DNA of 64,000 bases. Source: Pseudorhizobium banfieldiae (GTDB lineage Bacteria; Pseudomonadota; Alphaproteobacteria; Rhizobiales; Rhizobiaceae). This document shows positions 28,110-38,764 of this stretch, piece after piece (positions within the stretch are counted from its first letter, which is position 1; each line of letters starts with the position of its first letter). Location of the stretch: assembly GCF_000967425.1 (NCBI RefSeq), contig NZ_FO082820.1, positions 744,001-808,000 on the forward strand, read 5' to 3'. A program made the position numbers and the translations under genes. The notes under the pieces are model-generated. The model worked only from the letters and a program-made list of their open reading frames with translations. It was not told where the DNA came from and searched no databases.

Positions 28110-29597
28110 ATGACCGCATCCGCCACCGCCACCTCGGTCGCTGTCCATCCCGCATCGGAGCCACTGCCGCTGTCGCGCGACATGCGTCCCTTGCGTCTCA
28201 TCACCTGCGGCTCGGTGGATGACGGCAAGTCGACGCTGATCGGCCGGCTGCTGTGGGATACCAAGGCCGTCAAGGAAGACCAGGCAGCGACGCTGCAGCG
28301 GGATTCGGGCCAGCAGAACGATCTCGGCTTGCCGGACTTCGCGCTTTTGCTCGACGGCCTGCAGGCGGAGCGCGAGCAGGGCATCACCATCGACGTCGCC
28401 TATCGCTATTTCGCCACCGACCGTCGCTCCTTCATCGTCGCCGACACGCCCGGTCACGAGCAGTACACGCGCAACATGGCAACCGGTGCCTCGACCGCCG
28501 ATCTGGCGGTCCTCCTGGTCGATGCGCGCGCCGGCCTCCTGGAGCAGACCCGCCGCCATGCGACGATCGCATCGCTGATGGGCATCCGGCAGTTCGTGCT
28601 GGCAGTTAACAAGTTCGACCTCGTGGGATACGACCGCGCCATCTTCGACAGGATCTCGCACGAGTTCAAGGAATTGGCGCTTTCGCTCGGCGTGCGACAG
28701 ATCACGGCGATCCCGATGTCCGCGCTGAAGGGCGAGAATGTCGTCTACCCGGCTCCTGCCGCCATGCCCTGGTATGACGGACCGACACTGGTAGAGACGC
28801 TGGAACTGGCAACGGTCCGCTCCGCCCAGGCCGGCGGCTTTCGGCTGCCGGTGCAGCGCGTTTCGCGTCCCGGCGAAAGCTTCCGCGGCTACCAGGGCAC
28901 CGTCGCCGGCGGTTCCGTGAAGCCGGGAGATTCCGTCGTCATCCTGCCATCGGGCATGGTCGCCAATGTCAAGCAGATCGTCACTTTTGATCTCGTGCGC
29001 AATGCCGCCGTGGCCGGCGATGCCATCACGCTCGTGCTTGACCGGCAGGTGGACGTTTCCCGCGGCGACATGATCGTTTCGCTGGACGCCCAGCCGATGA
29101 CCGGCCTCGAATTCGAGGCGCAGATCGTCGCCCTGCAGCCGGACGGCATCGAGCCTGGCAAGCGCTACTGGCTGAAGAGCGGTTCGCGCCGCCAGCGCGT
29201 CTCGGTCAGGCCGACGTCTCAGCTCGATCTCGCCACCGGCTCCTGGCGCGCCCACGTCGAGCCTCTGCAGATGAACGCCATAGGCAAGGTGCGGCTCTCG
29301 TTCGACGAGCAGGCAATCTTTGATGCCTATGAGCAGAACCGCTCGACCGGCGCCTTCATCCTGATCGATCCTGATACGCACAATACTATCGCCGGCGGGA
29401 TGATCACCTCCAAGCGCAGTGGCGGGATCGGCATCCGCTACGAAGGCGAACGCGTCGTGCTGTCTCTGCCAGCCGACCTTGCGGACCAGATCATGGCGAG
29501 CGAAGTCTTCGCAAGCCGGCGCGACGAGACGGACGTGCGTCGTATGAGCGCTTCACAGGCAGCGGACATTTTCGCCAACGCCGCGCAGGACATCTGA
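28110..29597 (+). CDS. cysN: Sulfate adenylyltransferase subunit 1 (GTPase)
   Basis: A 495-residue elongation-factor-like GTPase. G1 is GSVDDGKST (residues 34-42), G3 is DTPGHEQYTRNM and G4 is NKFD. Beta-barrel domains 2 and 3 follow, ending near residue 450. There is no APS-kinase (CysC) extension, unlike rhizobial NodQ-type fusions, in agreement with an APS-reducing CysH that does not need PAPS. The ATG at 28110 lies one base after the cysD stop; longer frames would overlap cysD. It completes the operon. Confidence 0.96.
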   Translation: MTASATATSVAVHPASEPLPLSRDMRPLRLITCGSVDDGKSTLIGRLLWDTKAVKEDQAATLQRDSGQQNDLGLPDFALLLDGLQAEREQGITIDVAYRYFATDRRSFIVADTPGHEQYTRNMATGASTADLAVLLVDARAGLLEQTRRHATIASLMGIRQFVLAVNKFDLVGYDRAIFDRISHEFKELALSLGVRQITAIPMSALKGENVVYPAPAAMPWYDGPTLVETLELATVRSAQAGGFRLPVQRVSRPGESFRGYQGTVAGGSVKPGDSVVILPSGMVANVKQIVTFDLVRNAAVAGDAITLVLDRQVDVSRGDMIVSLDAQPMTGLEFEAQIVALQPDGIEPGKRYWLKSGSRRQRVSVRPTSQLDLATGSWRAHVEPLQMNAIGKVRLSFDEQAIFDAYEQNRSTGAFILIDPDTHNTIAGGMITSKRSGGIGIRYEGERVVLSLPADLADQIMASEVFASRRDETDVRRMSASQAADIFANAAQDI

Positions 29598-29602
29598 GGC
29601 CT

Positions 29603-30640
29603 TCACGCGCTTCGCTTGTCAGGCGGGCGCGTGGTTCCTCGCGGCATCACCTCGAAACCCAGGTCGATCGGGTCGGTCGGGGCAGGTTCGCCACTCAGGA
29701 CGCGGATCACCAGGTCGGTCGCACGATAACCCATGTCGAAGCGAGGCACCCGTACGGTTGTCAGCGGTGGGTGGCTGAAGGCGGCAAATCCGAGGTCGTT
29801 ATATCCGCAGATGCCGAATTCCGGGATTGGAAGACCTAGCCGCTGCGCCTCGAAAAGGACGCCCATCGCCAGGTCGTCGTTCTGGCAGAAGACGCAATCG
29901 AGTTCCGGCGCCTGCCGCCTCAAGCGCTGCAGGAGCTGGCAGCCGAGCTGGACACTGGTCGGCGCCTCCTCTGATGCGATGAGCGCCGGGTCCGCGATGC
30001 CCGCATCCTGCATGGCTAGGCAATAGCCTTCATGGCGCCGCTCCGACCGCACGTCGATCGTTCCTCCGATGAGGCCGATCCGGCGATAGCCGCAGGCAAG
30101 CAGGTGTCGAACTGCTGATGCGGCGGCTTCGCAATGGTTGATGCCTACGGCCATTCCACTCGGCGTAAGGTGCAGATCGACGATCTGCACCACAGGGCAG
30201 GATGCCGCCTTCAGGAGTTCCAGCGTTCCTTCCCGCTGTTGAAGCCCGGAGAGAAGGATTCCGGCCGGATTCTGCGAGAGGAAGAGGCGGATCTGGCGGA
30301 CTTCCTCCTCCGGGTCATAGCGTGAATTCGCATAATGGATCCGCAGGTTGGATGTACGGACCCGCTCTTCGATGCCGCGCATGATGCCAAGGTGGGCGTG
30401 GCTGGTCAGGGCGGGCGCGAGGACGCCGATGACGCCATTGTGGCGGCTGGCCAGCGCCCTGGCCGCGAAGTCCGGCACATAGCCCATCTCGTCGACCTGC
30501 GCGATGATCCGTTCGCGAAGCGTCTCCGATACCTTCTCGGGCTCCCGCAACGCCCTTGAGACCGTGATCGGACTGACGCCGAGCACATCGGCAACATCTT
30601 GTAGCGTCACTCTCTCCGACCGGGCACGGCGTTGGGACAT
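29603..30640 (-). CDS. LacI-family transcriptional regulator (GntR/gluconate-repressor-like)
   Basis: A 345-residue repressor. The helix-turn-helix is at about residues 12-32 (LQDVADVLGVSPITVSRALR) with the hinge helix near DFAARALASRHNG. The C-terminal sugar-binding domain has GVLAPALTSHAHLGIMRGIE, GLIGGTIDVRSERRHEGY and GICGYNDLGFAAFSHPPLTTVR. This set resembles gluconate- and sugar-acid-responsive members. GGGAGGAGA precedes the ATG at 30640. It converges on cysN with a 5-bp gap. No target operon is visible beside it, so the regulated genes are unknown. Confidence 0.88.
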   Translation of the reverse strand: MSQRRARSERVTLQDVADVLGVSPITVSRALREPEKVSETLRERIIAQVDEMGYVPDFAARALASRHNGVIGVLAPALTSHAHLGIMRGIEERVRTSNLRIHYANSRYDPEEEVRQIRLFLSQNPAGILLSGLQQREGTLELLKAASCPVVQIVDLHLTPSGMAVGINHCEAAASAVRHLLACGYRRIGLIGGTIDVRSERRHEGYCLAMQDAGIADPALIASEEAPTSVQLGCQLLQRLRRQAPELDCVFCQNDDLAMGVLFEAQRLGLPIPEFGICGYNDLGFAAFSHPPLTTVRVPRFDMGYRATDLVIRVLSGEPAPTDPIDLGFEVMPRGTTRPPDKRSA

Positions 30641-30887
30641 TGTCTCCTCCCGCTGGTCAGAATGAGACACGGGCACGTTTCAGGCTGAGATAAGCAATTA
30701 AGCTTCTTCCACTGGTCGGCAAGTCCAGGCCGCCGGTCCGTACGCTGAATAACGTGGGCGCGCTTCGGCATGACGGGCGCTGCCATCTTCTACCCCACGC
30801 CTGCAAGCGTTCACTTCCGAGTGAGACCTATGGCGTTCAGAGCTATGTGCGACATCTCTATCCGAAGCGAACCGAGGAGGATTGACG

Positions 30888-31271
30888 ATGAGACGCACTC
30901 TCTTGAGGGCAGCGATAGCGACGGCCGTGCTCACCCCGTTCGCCAGCACGATGGTCATGGCGCATCACGGATGGTCCTGGGCAGAGGCTGAGCAGATCGA
31001 GCTCAGCGGCACGATCACGGCGATTTCCTTCGCGCCTCCGCATCCGTCGATGGAAGTCCAGGCGGACGGCGGGGTCTGGAAGGTGGAGCTCAGCAACCCC
31101 GGCAAGACCCAGCGGTCCGGTTTCGTCGAAGGCGTGGCGGATGTGGGCGACGCCGTCACCCTGATCGGCAACCGGTCGAGAGACCGGGAGGAACTGCGGA
31201 TGAAGGCGGTCCGGGTCATGGTCGGCAACAAGACCTACGACATCTACCCGGAGCGGATCGAGACCAACTGA
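30888..31271 (+). CDS. Exported DUF6152-like protein
   Basis: A 127-residue periplasmic protein with a signal peptide at about residues 1-26, ending VMAHHGW. The mature N-terminus HHGWSW is the signature of the DUF6152 family, followed by a small beta-barrel (SGTITAISFAPPHPSMEV, GDAVTLIGNRSRD). Histidines at the mature N-terminus suggest metal, perhaps copper, binding; that is inference. GAGGAGG lies 7 bp before the ATG at 30888. A membrane protein gene follows after 10 bp in the same direction and the pair recurs in many bacteria. Confidence 0.72.
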   Translation: MRRTLLRAAIATAVLTPFASTMVMAHHGWSWAEAEQIELSGTITAISFAPPHPSMEVQADGGVWKVELSNPGKTQRSGFVEGVADVGDAVTLIGNRSRDREELRMKAVRVMVGNKTYDIYPERIETN

Positions 31272-31281
31272 GGCTCGGCGC

Positions 31282-31752
31282 GTGGATTGGCTCCAGCCGC
31301 TGTCGCAGACCTTTCCCGCGCGGGCTCTGATCCTCTCGCCAACCTCCTATCTGCTGGTGAATGCGGCGCATATCATGGCGATCGGCGTCCTCTTTGGTGC
31401 AATCCTGTCGCTCGACCTTCGCATCCTCGGCCTGGCAAGGATGCTGCCGCTCGCGCCGACGGCGGTCTATCTCTCGCGGGTGGCGGCGACAGGTCTTGGC
31501 CTGGCCATGCTCACAGGCCTCGGGCTCTTTTCCGTGCGGCCTGGCGAATACGCAGCCAATCCCGCCTTCCTCGCCAAGCTCGCATTGATCGCGCTTGGGC
31601 TGATCAACATCCTTGCAGTGCATCTCACGCCGGCATGGCGCGCCACTACCCGAGGGGCGGATCCCACAAAGGTGCTGCGCGTGGGGGCAGCGATCTCGAT
31701 TCTGATCTGGGGTGGGGCGATCATCGCCGGACGGTGGATTGGTTTCATCTAA
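31282..31752 (+). CDS. Four-helix membrane protein (DUF6644/DUF2214-like)
   Basis: A 156-residue inner membrane protein with four predicted helices: about residues 25-45 (NAAHIMAIGVLFGAILSLDL), 62-83, 94-114 and 132-152. The pattern DLRILGLARMLPL after helix 1 and EYAANPAFLAKLALI before helix 3 is shared by DUF6644-type proteins. It starts with GTG at 31282. It is coupled to the DUF6152-like gene and may form a membrane partner for it. The biochemical role is unknown. It converges on betA with a 4-bp gap. Confidence 0.7.
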   Translation: MDWLQPLSQTFPARALILSPTSYLLVNAAHIMAIGVLFGAILSLDLRILGLARMLPLAPTAVYLSRVAATGLGLAMLTGLGLFSVRPGEYAANPAFLAKLALIALGLINILAVHLTPAWRATTRGADPTKVLRVGAAISILIWGGAIIAGRWIGFI

Positions 31753-31756
31753 GCAA

Positions 31757-33409
31757 TCAGCGGTCGCTGAACTCCGCCCGCGGATTGACCCACGGCTGCT
31801 GGTTGGAGCGCGGCAGCGGCTGTCTCCCGAGGATATGGTCGGCAGCTTTCTCGCCTGTCATGATCGAGGGGCCGTTGAGGTTGCCGTAGGTGATGTGCGG
31901 GAAGATCGAGCTGTCCGCCACGCGCAGGCCGTCGATGCCTATCACCCGGCATTCCGGATCGACCACCGCCAGCGGATCATCCCGGTCGCCCATCCGGCAG
32001 GTACCGCAGGGGTGATAGGCGCTTTCCAGGTGTTCCCTCAGAAAGGCGTCGATCTCATCGTCCGTCTGGACCGCCTCGCCTGGCTGGATTTCCGGGCCGC
32101 GATAGGGGTTGAAGGCCTGCTGGCCGAAGATCTCGCGGGTCAGCCGCACGCAGTGTCGGAACTTCTGCCAGTCCTCGGGGTGGCTCATATAGTTGAAGCG
32201 GATGACCGGATCGGCGGTCGGGTCAGGCGACCGCAAGGTCACGCTGCCGCGCGATTTAGACAGGTTGTAGCCCACATGCACCTGGAAGCCGTGGCTACGG
32301 GCGGCGGCCCTGCCGTCATAGGAAATCGCCACCGGCAGGAAGTGGTACTGGATGTCCGGCTGCTTCAGCCCTGCGGCGGAGCGGACGAAGGCGCAGGCTT
32401 CGAACTGGTTGGAAGCGCCGAGGCCGCCCTTTGACAGAAGCCATTGGGCGCCGGCGACGCCCTGCCAGAACCACGGAAGCCACGAATAAAGCGAGACCGG
32501 CTTCTTCGAGACCTGCTGGAAGTAAAATTCCATGTGGTCCTGCAGGTTTTCCCCGACACCGGGCCTATCGGCCACGACCTCTACCCCCATGTCCCGCAGG
32601 TGCTGCGCAGGTCCGATTCCCGACAGCATCAGGAGCTTTGGGGAGTTGAAGGAGGAGGCGGCAATGATCACCTCGCGGTTGGCGCGGATCACTTCGGTAG
32701 CGCCGCGCCGCTCGATCTCCACCCCGACCGCCTTGCCGTTCTCGATGACGATCCGCTGGGCGTATCCGTGCACCAGGTGCACGTTCTGTCGCCTGAGCGC
32801 CGGCCGGAGGTAGGCGTTGGCCGCTGACCAGCGCCGTCCCATGTGGATGGTCTGCTCCATCAGCCCGAAGCCTTCCTGCTTCGAACCGTTATAGTCGTCG
32901 GTGAGTTCGAACCCCGCCTGCTTGCCCGCCTCGATGAAGGCGTGGAAGAGCGGGTTGACGAAGGGGCCGCGGCGCACATGCAGCGGACCGTCCTTGCCGC
33001 GCCAGCCTTCCTCGCCGCCGTGGCTATGCTCCATGCGCTTGAAGTAGGGTAGCACGTCGGCATAGTCCCAGCCGCGGGCGCCGAGCTCTTCCCAGCGGTT
33101 GAAATCCTCGGAGTGGCCGCGCACATAGACGAGCCCGTTGATGGAGGAGGACCCGCCGAGCACCTTGCCGCGCGGCGCGGTAATGCGGCGGTTGTTGAGG
33201 TTGGGTTCCGGCTCAGAGAGATAGCCCCAGTTGTAGCGCTTCATGCTCATCGGCCAGGCAAGTGCCGCCGGCATCTGGATGAAGGGCCCGATGTCGGACC
33301 CGCCCGCCTCGATGACGATCACCGAATGCTTGCCGTCCTCCGAGAGCCGGTAGGCCATGGCTGAGCCTGCCGAGCCGGAACCGACGATAACGAAGTCTGC
33401 GCTGGTCAT
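31757..33409 (-). CDS. betA: Choline dehydrogenase
   Basis: A 550-residue FAD enzyme of the GMC oxidoreductase family that oxidises choline to betaine aldehyde at the membrane. The dinucleotide site is [13 protein letters not shown] (residues 7-19) and the GMC signature [18 protein letters not shown] follows. The catalytic histidine lies in [13 protein letters not shown] near the C-terminus. Length matches BetA. It is the last gene of betI-betB-betA; a 10-bp gap separates it from betB. Products give glycine betaine for osmoprotection or carbon use. Confidence 0.96.
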   Translation of the reverse strand: MTSADFVIVGSGSAGSAMAYRLSEDGKHSVIVIEAGGSDIGPFIQMPAALAWPMSMKRYNWGYLSEPEPNLNNRRITAPRGKVLGGSSSINGLVYVRGHSEDFNRWEELGARGWDYADVLPYFKRMEHSHGGEEGWRGKDGPLHVRRGPFVNPLFHAFIEAGKQAGFELTDDYNGSKQEGFGLMEQTIHMGRRWSAANAYLRPALRRQNVHLVHGYAQRIVIENGKAVGVEIERRGATEVIRANREVIIAASSFNSPKLLMLSGIGPAQHLRDMGVEVVADRPGVGENLQDHMEFYFQQVSKKPVSLYSWLPWFWQGVAGAQWLLSKGGLGASNQFEACAFVRSAAGLKQPDIQYHFLPVAISYDGRAAARSHGFQVHVGYNLSKSRGSVTLRSPDPTADPVIRFNYMSHPEDWQKFRHCVRLTREIFGQQAFNPYRGPEIQPGEAVQTDDEIDAFLREHLESAYHPCGTCRMGDRDDPLAVVDPECRVIGIDGLRVADSSIFPHITYGNLNGPSIMTGEKAADHILGRQPLPRSNQQPWVNPRAEFSDR

Positions 33410-33419
33410 CCCGATCTCC

Positions 33420-34883
33420 TCAGTAGGGCGCCTCGACCGGGCCCATGGCGACGTAGACCGTCTTCAACTCCGTGTAGTGCTCCAGCGCCGCGGCGGAGTT
33501 CTCTCGCCCGAAGCCGGACTGCTTCGAGCCGCCGAACGGGACTTCCACCGGGCAGAGGTTGTAGGTGTTGATCCAGAGCGTCCCCGCCTGCAACTGGTCC
33601 ACCACGCGGTGCGCGCGGCTGAGATCGGCGGTGAAGACGCCGCCGGAAAGGCCGAACTCGGTGGCATTGGCGCGCTTGATCACCTCGGCCTCGTCGTCGA
33701 AGTCCAGCACGCACATGACGGGCCCGAAGATTTCCTCGCGCGCAATCGTCATCCCGTCGGTGACATCGGCAAAGACGGTCGGCTGGACGTAGAAGCCTTC
33801 GCCGGAAACGTCGTTGGGAATGCCGCCGCCGGTGACGAGGGTCGCTCCCTCGGCATTACCCTTCTCGACGTAGTCCAGAACCTTCTCGCGCTGCTCGCGA
33901 GAAACGAGCGGCCCCATCTGCGTCCGCTCGTCCATGGGGTCGCCGATGACGATCTTCTCTGTCCGCTCCTTCAGGTGTGACAGGAACTGGTCTTTGATCC
34001 GCTTCTGCACGAAGACGCGCGTGCCGTTGGAGCAGACCTGGCCGGTGGAATAGAAATTGCCGAGCATGGCGCCGCCGATGGCACTGTCGATGTCGGCATC
34101 ATCGAAGACGATCAGCGGCGACTTCCCGCCGAGTTCCATCGTCACGTGCTTCATCTGCCCGGCCGCTGCGGCGGCGACCTTGCGGCCGGTCGGCACCGAA
34201 CCAGTGAGCGAGATCTTGGCCACGTCCGGGTGACTGACGAGGAGCGGCCCCGTCTTACGGTCGCCCTGCACGACGTTGAATACCCCCTTGGGCAGGCCGG
34301 CCTCGATCAGAATCTCCGCGATCTTCAGCGCCCCGAGCGGTGTCGTCTCCGATGGCTTGAATACCATCACATTGCCGGCCGCGAGCGCTGGCGCCGCCTT
34401 CCAGCAGCAGATCTGCTGCGGGTAGTTCCATGCGCCGATGCCGACACAGACACCGAGCGGCACCCGCTTCGTATAGGCCCAGTCGCCGCCGAGCGGAATG
34501 TGCGACCCATTCAGCGCCGTCGCGGCAATACCGCCGAAGAATTCCAGGCTGTCGGCCCCTGACGTCGGATCGGCTACGATCGTCTCCTGGATCGGCTTGC
34601 CGGTATCCAGCGTCTCCAGTTCGGACAGTTCCCGGTTGCGCTCGCGCATGATGTCCGCCGCGCGCCTCAGCACGCGACCGCGCGCGGTTGGGCTCATTGC
34701 GGCCCACTCCACCTGCGCCCGCCTGGCGGAGGCGACAGCCTTCTCCACGATTGCCGGCGTCGCGGCATGCAAACGGGCGATCACTTCACCCGTCGCGGGA
34801 TAGACGCTCTCGATGACGGTCCCGGCTGTGTCTTCCACGTATTCGCCGTCAATGAAATGGCTGGCTACCGGCTGTGCGCGCAT
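33420..34883 (-). CDS. betB: Betaine aldehyde dehydrogenase
   Basis: A 487-residue aldehyde dehydrogenase that makes glycine betaine. The catalytic cysteine is C284 ([10 protein letters not shown]) and the general base E250 (MELGGKSP). The cysteine pair in YPQQICCWK (C159-C160) is typical of BetB. The preceding betI gene ends 29 bp upstream. Length and motifs are canonical. Confidence 0.96.
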   Translation of the reverse strand: MRAQPVASHFIDGEYVEDTAGTVIESVYPATGEVIARLHAATPAIVEKAVASARRAQVEWAAMSPTARGRVLRRAADIMRERNRELSELETLDTGKPIQETIVADPTSGADSLEFFGGIAATALNGSHIPLGGDWAYTKRVPLGVCVGIGAWNYPQQICCWKAAPALAAGNVMVFKPSETTPLGALKIAEILIEAGLPKGVFNVVQGDRKTGPLLVSHPDVAKISLTGSVPTGRKVAAAAAGQMKHVTMELGGKSPLIVFDDADIDSAIGGAMLGNFYSTGQVCSNGTRVFVQKRIKDQFLSHLKERTEKIVIGDPMDERTQMGPLVSREQREKVLDYVEKGNAEGATLVTGGGIPNDVSGEGFYVQPTVFADVTDGMTIAREEIFGPVMCVLDFDDEAEVIKRANATEFGLSGGVFTADLSRAHRVVDQLQAGTLWINTYNLCPVEVPFGGSKQSGFGRENSAAALEHYTELKTVYVAMGPVEAPY

Positions 34884-34912
34884 CTTCTTCTCCTAGGGGG
34901 CGGCGTCGATCG

Positions 34913-35512
34913 TCAGGAAAGCTTCGCGGGCAGGAAGGGGCGAAGCTGCAGGTCGAGATAGTCTTCGGTGAGCGCGATCGACGCCGTGCTGCCGATCGGG
35001 GCGGAACGCAGGCTCTGCCGGATATAGAGCCCGTCGATCATCGCCGCGACGCCCTCGGCGATCCGGGCTGCATCATCAGGCGGGCAGAGGCGTTCGAGGC
35101 TGTGAAGGAGGTTCGAGCGCAGGCGCCTCGAATAAATGACCAGCAGCCGCCGCACCTCCTCGGACCGCTGCGCCTCCACATAGAAGGCAAGCCAGGCGGC
35201 CACCGTTTCCGGGGCGAACTGGTCGGCCTGGAAGGAGACGCGGATGATGGCCGACAGCCGCTCGCGGGGCGTGTCGAGATGCTCCATCGCGGTCACGGTA
35301 TCAGCCCTCAGGCGCGTCAGCAGGCTGCGGATCGTCGCCACCAGCAATTGCTGCTTGCTGCCGAAATAGTGGTGCGCAAGGGCGGGGGAAACGCCGGCTT
35401 CCCTTGCGATGTCCGACATCGTCACGTCGAGCGATCCGTGCTGCCCAATGGCTCGCAGCGTCGCGTCTACCAGCGCCTTGCGGCGCAGCGGCTCCATTCC
35501 GATACGGGGCAT
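34913..35512 (-). CDS. betI: TetR-family repressor BetI
   Basis: A 199-residue choline-responsive repressor. The N-terminal helix-turn-helix region reads PRIGMEPLRRKALVDATL, then SDIAREAGVSPALAHHYFGSKQQLL, very close to known BetI proteins. The ATG at 35512 is preferred: GGAG lies 9 bases upstream and known BetI proteins start at this point; an ATG nine bases further up is possible. A perfect inverted repeat at 35546-35565 lies in its promoter. betC, common in rhizobial bet operons, is missing here. Confidence 0.94.
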   Translation of the reverse strand: MPRIGMEPLRRKALVDATLRAIGQHGSLDVTMSDIAREAGVSPALAHHYFGSKQQLLVATIRSLLTRLRADTVTAMEHLDTPRERLSAIIRVSFQADQFAPETVAAWLAFYVEAQRSEEVRRLLVIYSRRLRSNLLHSLERLCPPDDAARIAEGVAAMIDGLYIRQSLRSAPIGSTASIALTEDYLDLQLRPFLPAKLS

Positions 35513-35545
35513 GTGAGGCATCTCCGGTTTCGAGCCAGTTTAGGT

Positions 35546-35565
35546 TTGATTGACTGATCAATCAA
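35546..35565. promoter_or_regulatory. Candidate BetI operator
   Basis: A perfect 8-bp inverted repeat TTGATTGA-CTGA-TCAATCAA, 34 bp before the betI start codon. TetR-type BetI proteins bind AT-rich dyads in their own promoter and release on choline. Position and symmetry support the call. Confidence 0.7.
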
Positions 35566-35727
35566 CCCTGGGCGCTGGAGAGCCCGACAGAGGAAAGTCT
35601 GCCGCATCCGATGTCACGGGAATGTCGTCGAACTTTCATGAAAGCTTCATCGGCCGGAAAGGCTTTCTTTACAGGTTGAAAGACAGTTTCCGATCATGTT
35701 TCAGTTTTTGCGTTCGTGGAGTAAAAG

Positions 35728-37533
35728 ATGACTTCGGCGTCCCTCGTCGAGCCTGCAGTGTTCAGGCGTTACGCGGGAGACCAGCTTCTCACGCTGTCGA
35801 AGCTGGTTCTGGAAAGCGCCTTCCAACCGATCGTCGAGGTCGCGACGGGAACGGTCTTCGGCTACGAGACGCTGATGCGCGGCCATGACCGTATCGGCTT
35901 CTCCTCTCCTGTCGAACTGCTCGATCAGGCCGCCGAGGCGGGCCAACTCCTGGCCCTCGAGCAGATGATGGCCGCACGCTCGCTAGCCAAGTTCTCCACC
36001 CTGCCGGACTTCTCCTCCGCCACGCTGTTCCTTAATCTCGACGTCCGTCTGATCAAGGATGGCGAAGAGGTCATTGACAGGTTGCTCCAGCACCTGAATA
36101 AGTCGAACATCCCGCCGTCCTCCGTCTGCTTCGAGCTGTCCGAACGGTTTGACAATACCAGCGTGCCGGAATTTGCGGCACTCGTCGACAAGCTCCGCAA
36201 GGCGGGCTTCAAGCTGGCCATTGACGATTTCGGCGTCGGCCATGCTGAGATCAAGCTCCTGTGCGACTATCAGGTCGACTATCTCAAGATCGACCGGCAC
36301 TTCATCGACGGCATCGATACCAGTTCGCGCAAGCGCCATCTGGTGAAGAACATTGTCCAAATCGCGCATGTCCTCGGGATTCGCGTCATCGGCGAGGGCA
36401 TCGAGACCGAAGGGGAACTGCTGGCCTGCCGCGAGTACGGCGTCGACCTCGTGCAGGGCTATTTCGTCGCCCGTCCTACGACTTTCCCGAATGAATTGCA
36501 GGCCGGCTTCTCGCATCTGGCGGACATCGGCCGTGTCCGCCGCTCCAGCCAGTCTCTCGACGAAATATTGATCCGCAAGCAGATCGAGACCCTGCCGGCT
36601 GTCTTCGAGCACGAGAGCATCGACAGCGTCTTCGAACTCTTCCGCCGCAATCCCCGCCAAGCCTTCTTTCCCGTCCTCAATGCCAATAGCGAGCCGCGTG
36701 GGGTCATCAACGAATACCACCTGAAGGAATACATCTATCAGCCCTTCGGCCGCGATCTCCTGAAGAACAAGGTCTACGAGCGGACGATCTCGCATTTCGT
36801 CGACATGGCGCCAATCATCGGGCTGGATGCCGATGCGGAGGAACTGATGAGCCTATTTGCCAGCATGGAGAACAGCGCCTGCGTCATCCTAACGGAAAAC
36901 ATGCGCTATGCCGGCGTCGTTTCCGCCGCCTCGCTGATCAAGGTCATGAGCGAGAAGCAGCTGAAGATCGCCCAGGACCAGAACCCGCTGACCGGATTGC
37001 CCGGCAACCGGGCGATCGGTGACTTTATACTGGAATCCGGACGCGACGAGGAGGACTCCCGGTTCTTCTGCTATTGCGATTTCGATCACTTCAAGCCGTT
37101 CAACGACCTCTACGGCTTTCATGTCGGCGATCATGCGATCTCTCTCTTCGCCGCACTGCTGCGCCGCTACTTCTTCTCAGATGAGCTTTTTCTGGGTCAT
37201 ATTGGCGGGGACGACTTCTTCATTGGCGTTCGCAACTGGACTCGTGCGGAATTGACGGAAATCCTTGAACGATTGCTGGGTGATTTTCATGATGATGTCG
37301 TTGGTCTCTATTCCCGCGAGGAACAGGAGGCGGGCCGTATCCGGGGCCGCGACCGTCAGGGGCACGAGCGTGATTTTCCCCTGCTGCGTTGTTCGATCGG
37401 CGTCCTTGAGCTTCCCTCCGGCCTGCTGCTCGACGACGCCGGCAGCATCGCCGGCAGCATCGCGCTCGTCAAGGCGCAGGCGAAGAAGGCAGCCTCGGGC
37501 CTCGTCTTTGCCACCTTCGGCGAGACAAATTGA
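35728..37533 (+). CDS. EAL-CBS pair-GGDEF protein, cyclic-di-GMP turnover
   Basis: A 601-residue soluble protein. The EAL phosphodiesterase domain spans about residues 25-260. The EAL motif itself reads ETL (E47), and N103, the ELSE glutamates (136, 139), D166-D167, K187 and E223 are kept, so hydrolysis is plausible. A pair of CBS domains at about 285-415 may bind nucleotides. A GGDEF domain follows (NPLTGLPGNRAI, CDFDHFKPFND) with signature GGDDF, a tolerated variant. There is no membrane segment or phosphoacceptor domain. GGAG precedes the ATG. The architecture suggests c-di-GMP degradation gated by CBS ligands; direction of activity is not provable from sequence. Confidence 0.9.
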   Translation: MTSASLVEPAVFRRYAGDQLLTLSKLVLESAFQPIVEVATGTVFGYETLMRGHDRIGFSSPVELLDQAAEAGQLLALEQMMAARSLAKFSTLPDFSSATLFLNLDVRLIKDGEEVIDRLLQHLNKSNIPPSSVCFELSERFDNTSVPEFAALVDKLRKAGFKLAIDDFGVGHAEIKLLCDYQVDYLKIDRHFIDGIDTSSRKRHLVKNIVQIAHVLGIRVIGEGIETEGELLACREYGVDLVQGYFVARPTTFPNELQAGFSHLADIGRVRRSSQSLDEILIRKQIETLPAVFEHESIDSVFELFRRNPRQAFFPVLNANSEPRGVINEYHLKEYIYQPFGRDLLKNKVYERTISHFVDMAPIIGLDADAEELMSLFASMENSACVILTENMRYAGVVSAASLIKVMSEKQLKIAQDQNPLTGLPGNRAIGDFILESGRDEEDSRFFCYCDFDHFKPFNDLYGFHVGDHAISLFAALLRRYFFSDELFLGHIGGDDFFIGVRNWTRAELTEILERLLGDFHDDVVGLYSREEQEAGRIRGRDRQGHERDFPLLRCSIGVLELPSGLLLDDAGSIAGSIALVKAQAKKAASGLVFATFGETN

Positions 37534-37612
37534 CACCGCGACGGCTACTTGCCTTTCCAGCGTCCCTGGCGCGTCCTAAGTCTCCATCTCCTGCCATGAT
37601 GAGGAGGCCCCT

Positions 37613-38614
37613 ATGTCCCTGTCCAAGGAAATGCGTTACGTCGAACTGACGGGCTTCGGCGGCCCGGATGTGATGAGGCTGGCAAACGGCCCGGTGCCGC
37701 AGCCTGGAGCCGGCGAAGTGGTGGTCGAGGTCGAGGCGGCAGGCGTCAACCGTCCCGATGTCGCCCAGCGCAGCGGCAATTATCCGCCGCCCAAGGATGC
37801 CAGCCCGATCCTGGGCCTGGAAGTCGCGGGCCGGGTGGTGGCGCTCGGCGAGGGGGTGACCGATGTCACCATCGGCGATCGGGTCTGCGGCCTCGCCAAC
37901 GGCGGCGGCTATGCCGAGTATTGCGCCCTGCCGGCGGGCCAGGTCCTCGCGTTTCCGAAGAGCTATGATGCGGTGAAGGCCGCAGCCCTGCCTGAAACCT
38001 TCTTCACGGTCTGGGCCAATCTCTTCCAGATGGCCGGTCTCACCGAGGGCGAGAGCGTCCTGATCCATGGCGGTTCCAGCGGCATCGGCACCACTGCGAT
38101 TCAGCTAGCCAGCGCCTTCGGCGCTGAAGTCTATGCCACGGCGGGTTCGGTGGAGAAATGCCGGGCCTGCGAAGATTTGGGCGCAAAGCGTGCCATCAAC
38201 TATCGCGAAGAGGATTTCGTCGAGGTCATCAAGGCAGAAACCGGGGGCAGGGGCGTCGACACAATCCTTGACATGATCGGGGCCGATTACTTCAACCGCA
38301 ACCTCAGTGCGCTCGCCAGGGATGGATGCCTGTCGATCATCGCCTTCCTCGGCGGCGCCGTCGCCGAAAAGGCCAATCTGTCGCCGATCATGGTGAAGCG
38401 CCTGACGGTGACCGGCTCCACCATGCGCCCGCGCACCGCTGAGGAAAAACGCGCGATCCGCGACGAGTTGAGGGATCAGGTCTGGCCACTGCTGGAAGCG
38501 GGCAAGGTCGCACCGGTGATCCACACGGTCCTGCCGTTCGATCAGGTTGCGGAGGCCCACCGGCTGATGGAGACGAGCAGTCACATCGGAAAGATCATCC
38601 TCGATCTTCGATAG
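37613..38614 (+). CDS. NAD(P)H quinone oxidoreductase, zinc-less MDR family (PIG3-like)
   Basis: A 333-residue medium-chain dehydrogenase. It has [44 protein letters not shown] and the nucleotide-binding motif [17 protein letters not shown] (residues 144-160). The zinc ligands of alcohol dehydrogenases are absent, as in PIG3/TP53I3-type quinone reductases, which detoxify quinones with NADPH. AGGAGG lies 6 bp before the ATG. It appears monocistronic. Confidence 0.88.
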   Translation: MSLSKEMRYVELTGFGGPDVMRLANGPVPQPGAGEVVVEVEAAGVNRPDVAQRSGNYPPPKDASPILGLEVAGRVVALGEGVTDVTIGDRVCGLANGGGYAEYCALPAGQVLAFPKSYDAVKAAALPETFFTVWANLFQMAGLTEGESVLIHGGSSGIGTTAIQLASAFGAEVYATAGSVEKCRACEDLGAKRAINYREEDFVEVIKAETGGRGVDTILDMIGADYFNRNLSALARDGCLSIIAFLGGAVAEKANLSPIMVKRLTVTGSTMRPRTAEEKRAIRDELRDQVWPLLEAGKVAPVIHTVLPFDQVAEAHRLMETSSHIGKIILDLR

Positions 38615-38764
38615 GGTGAATCAGCAGGCTGGTGAATGCTAGACGAAGCCAGGGAGACTTCAACTCAATTACATCCGAACATTGTCACATAACGTGCCTT
38701 GCATACATGCGACGCAGCACCTACCTTTTGATCATCGTCAACGTAATGAAAGGAAGGTGATCCA

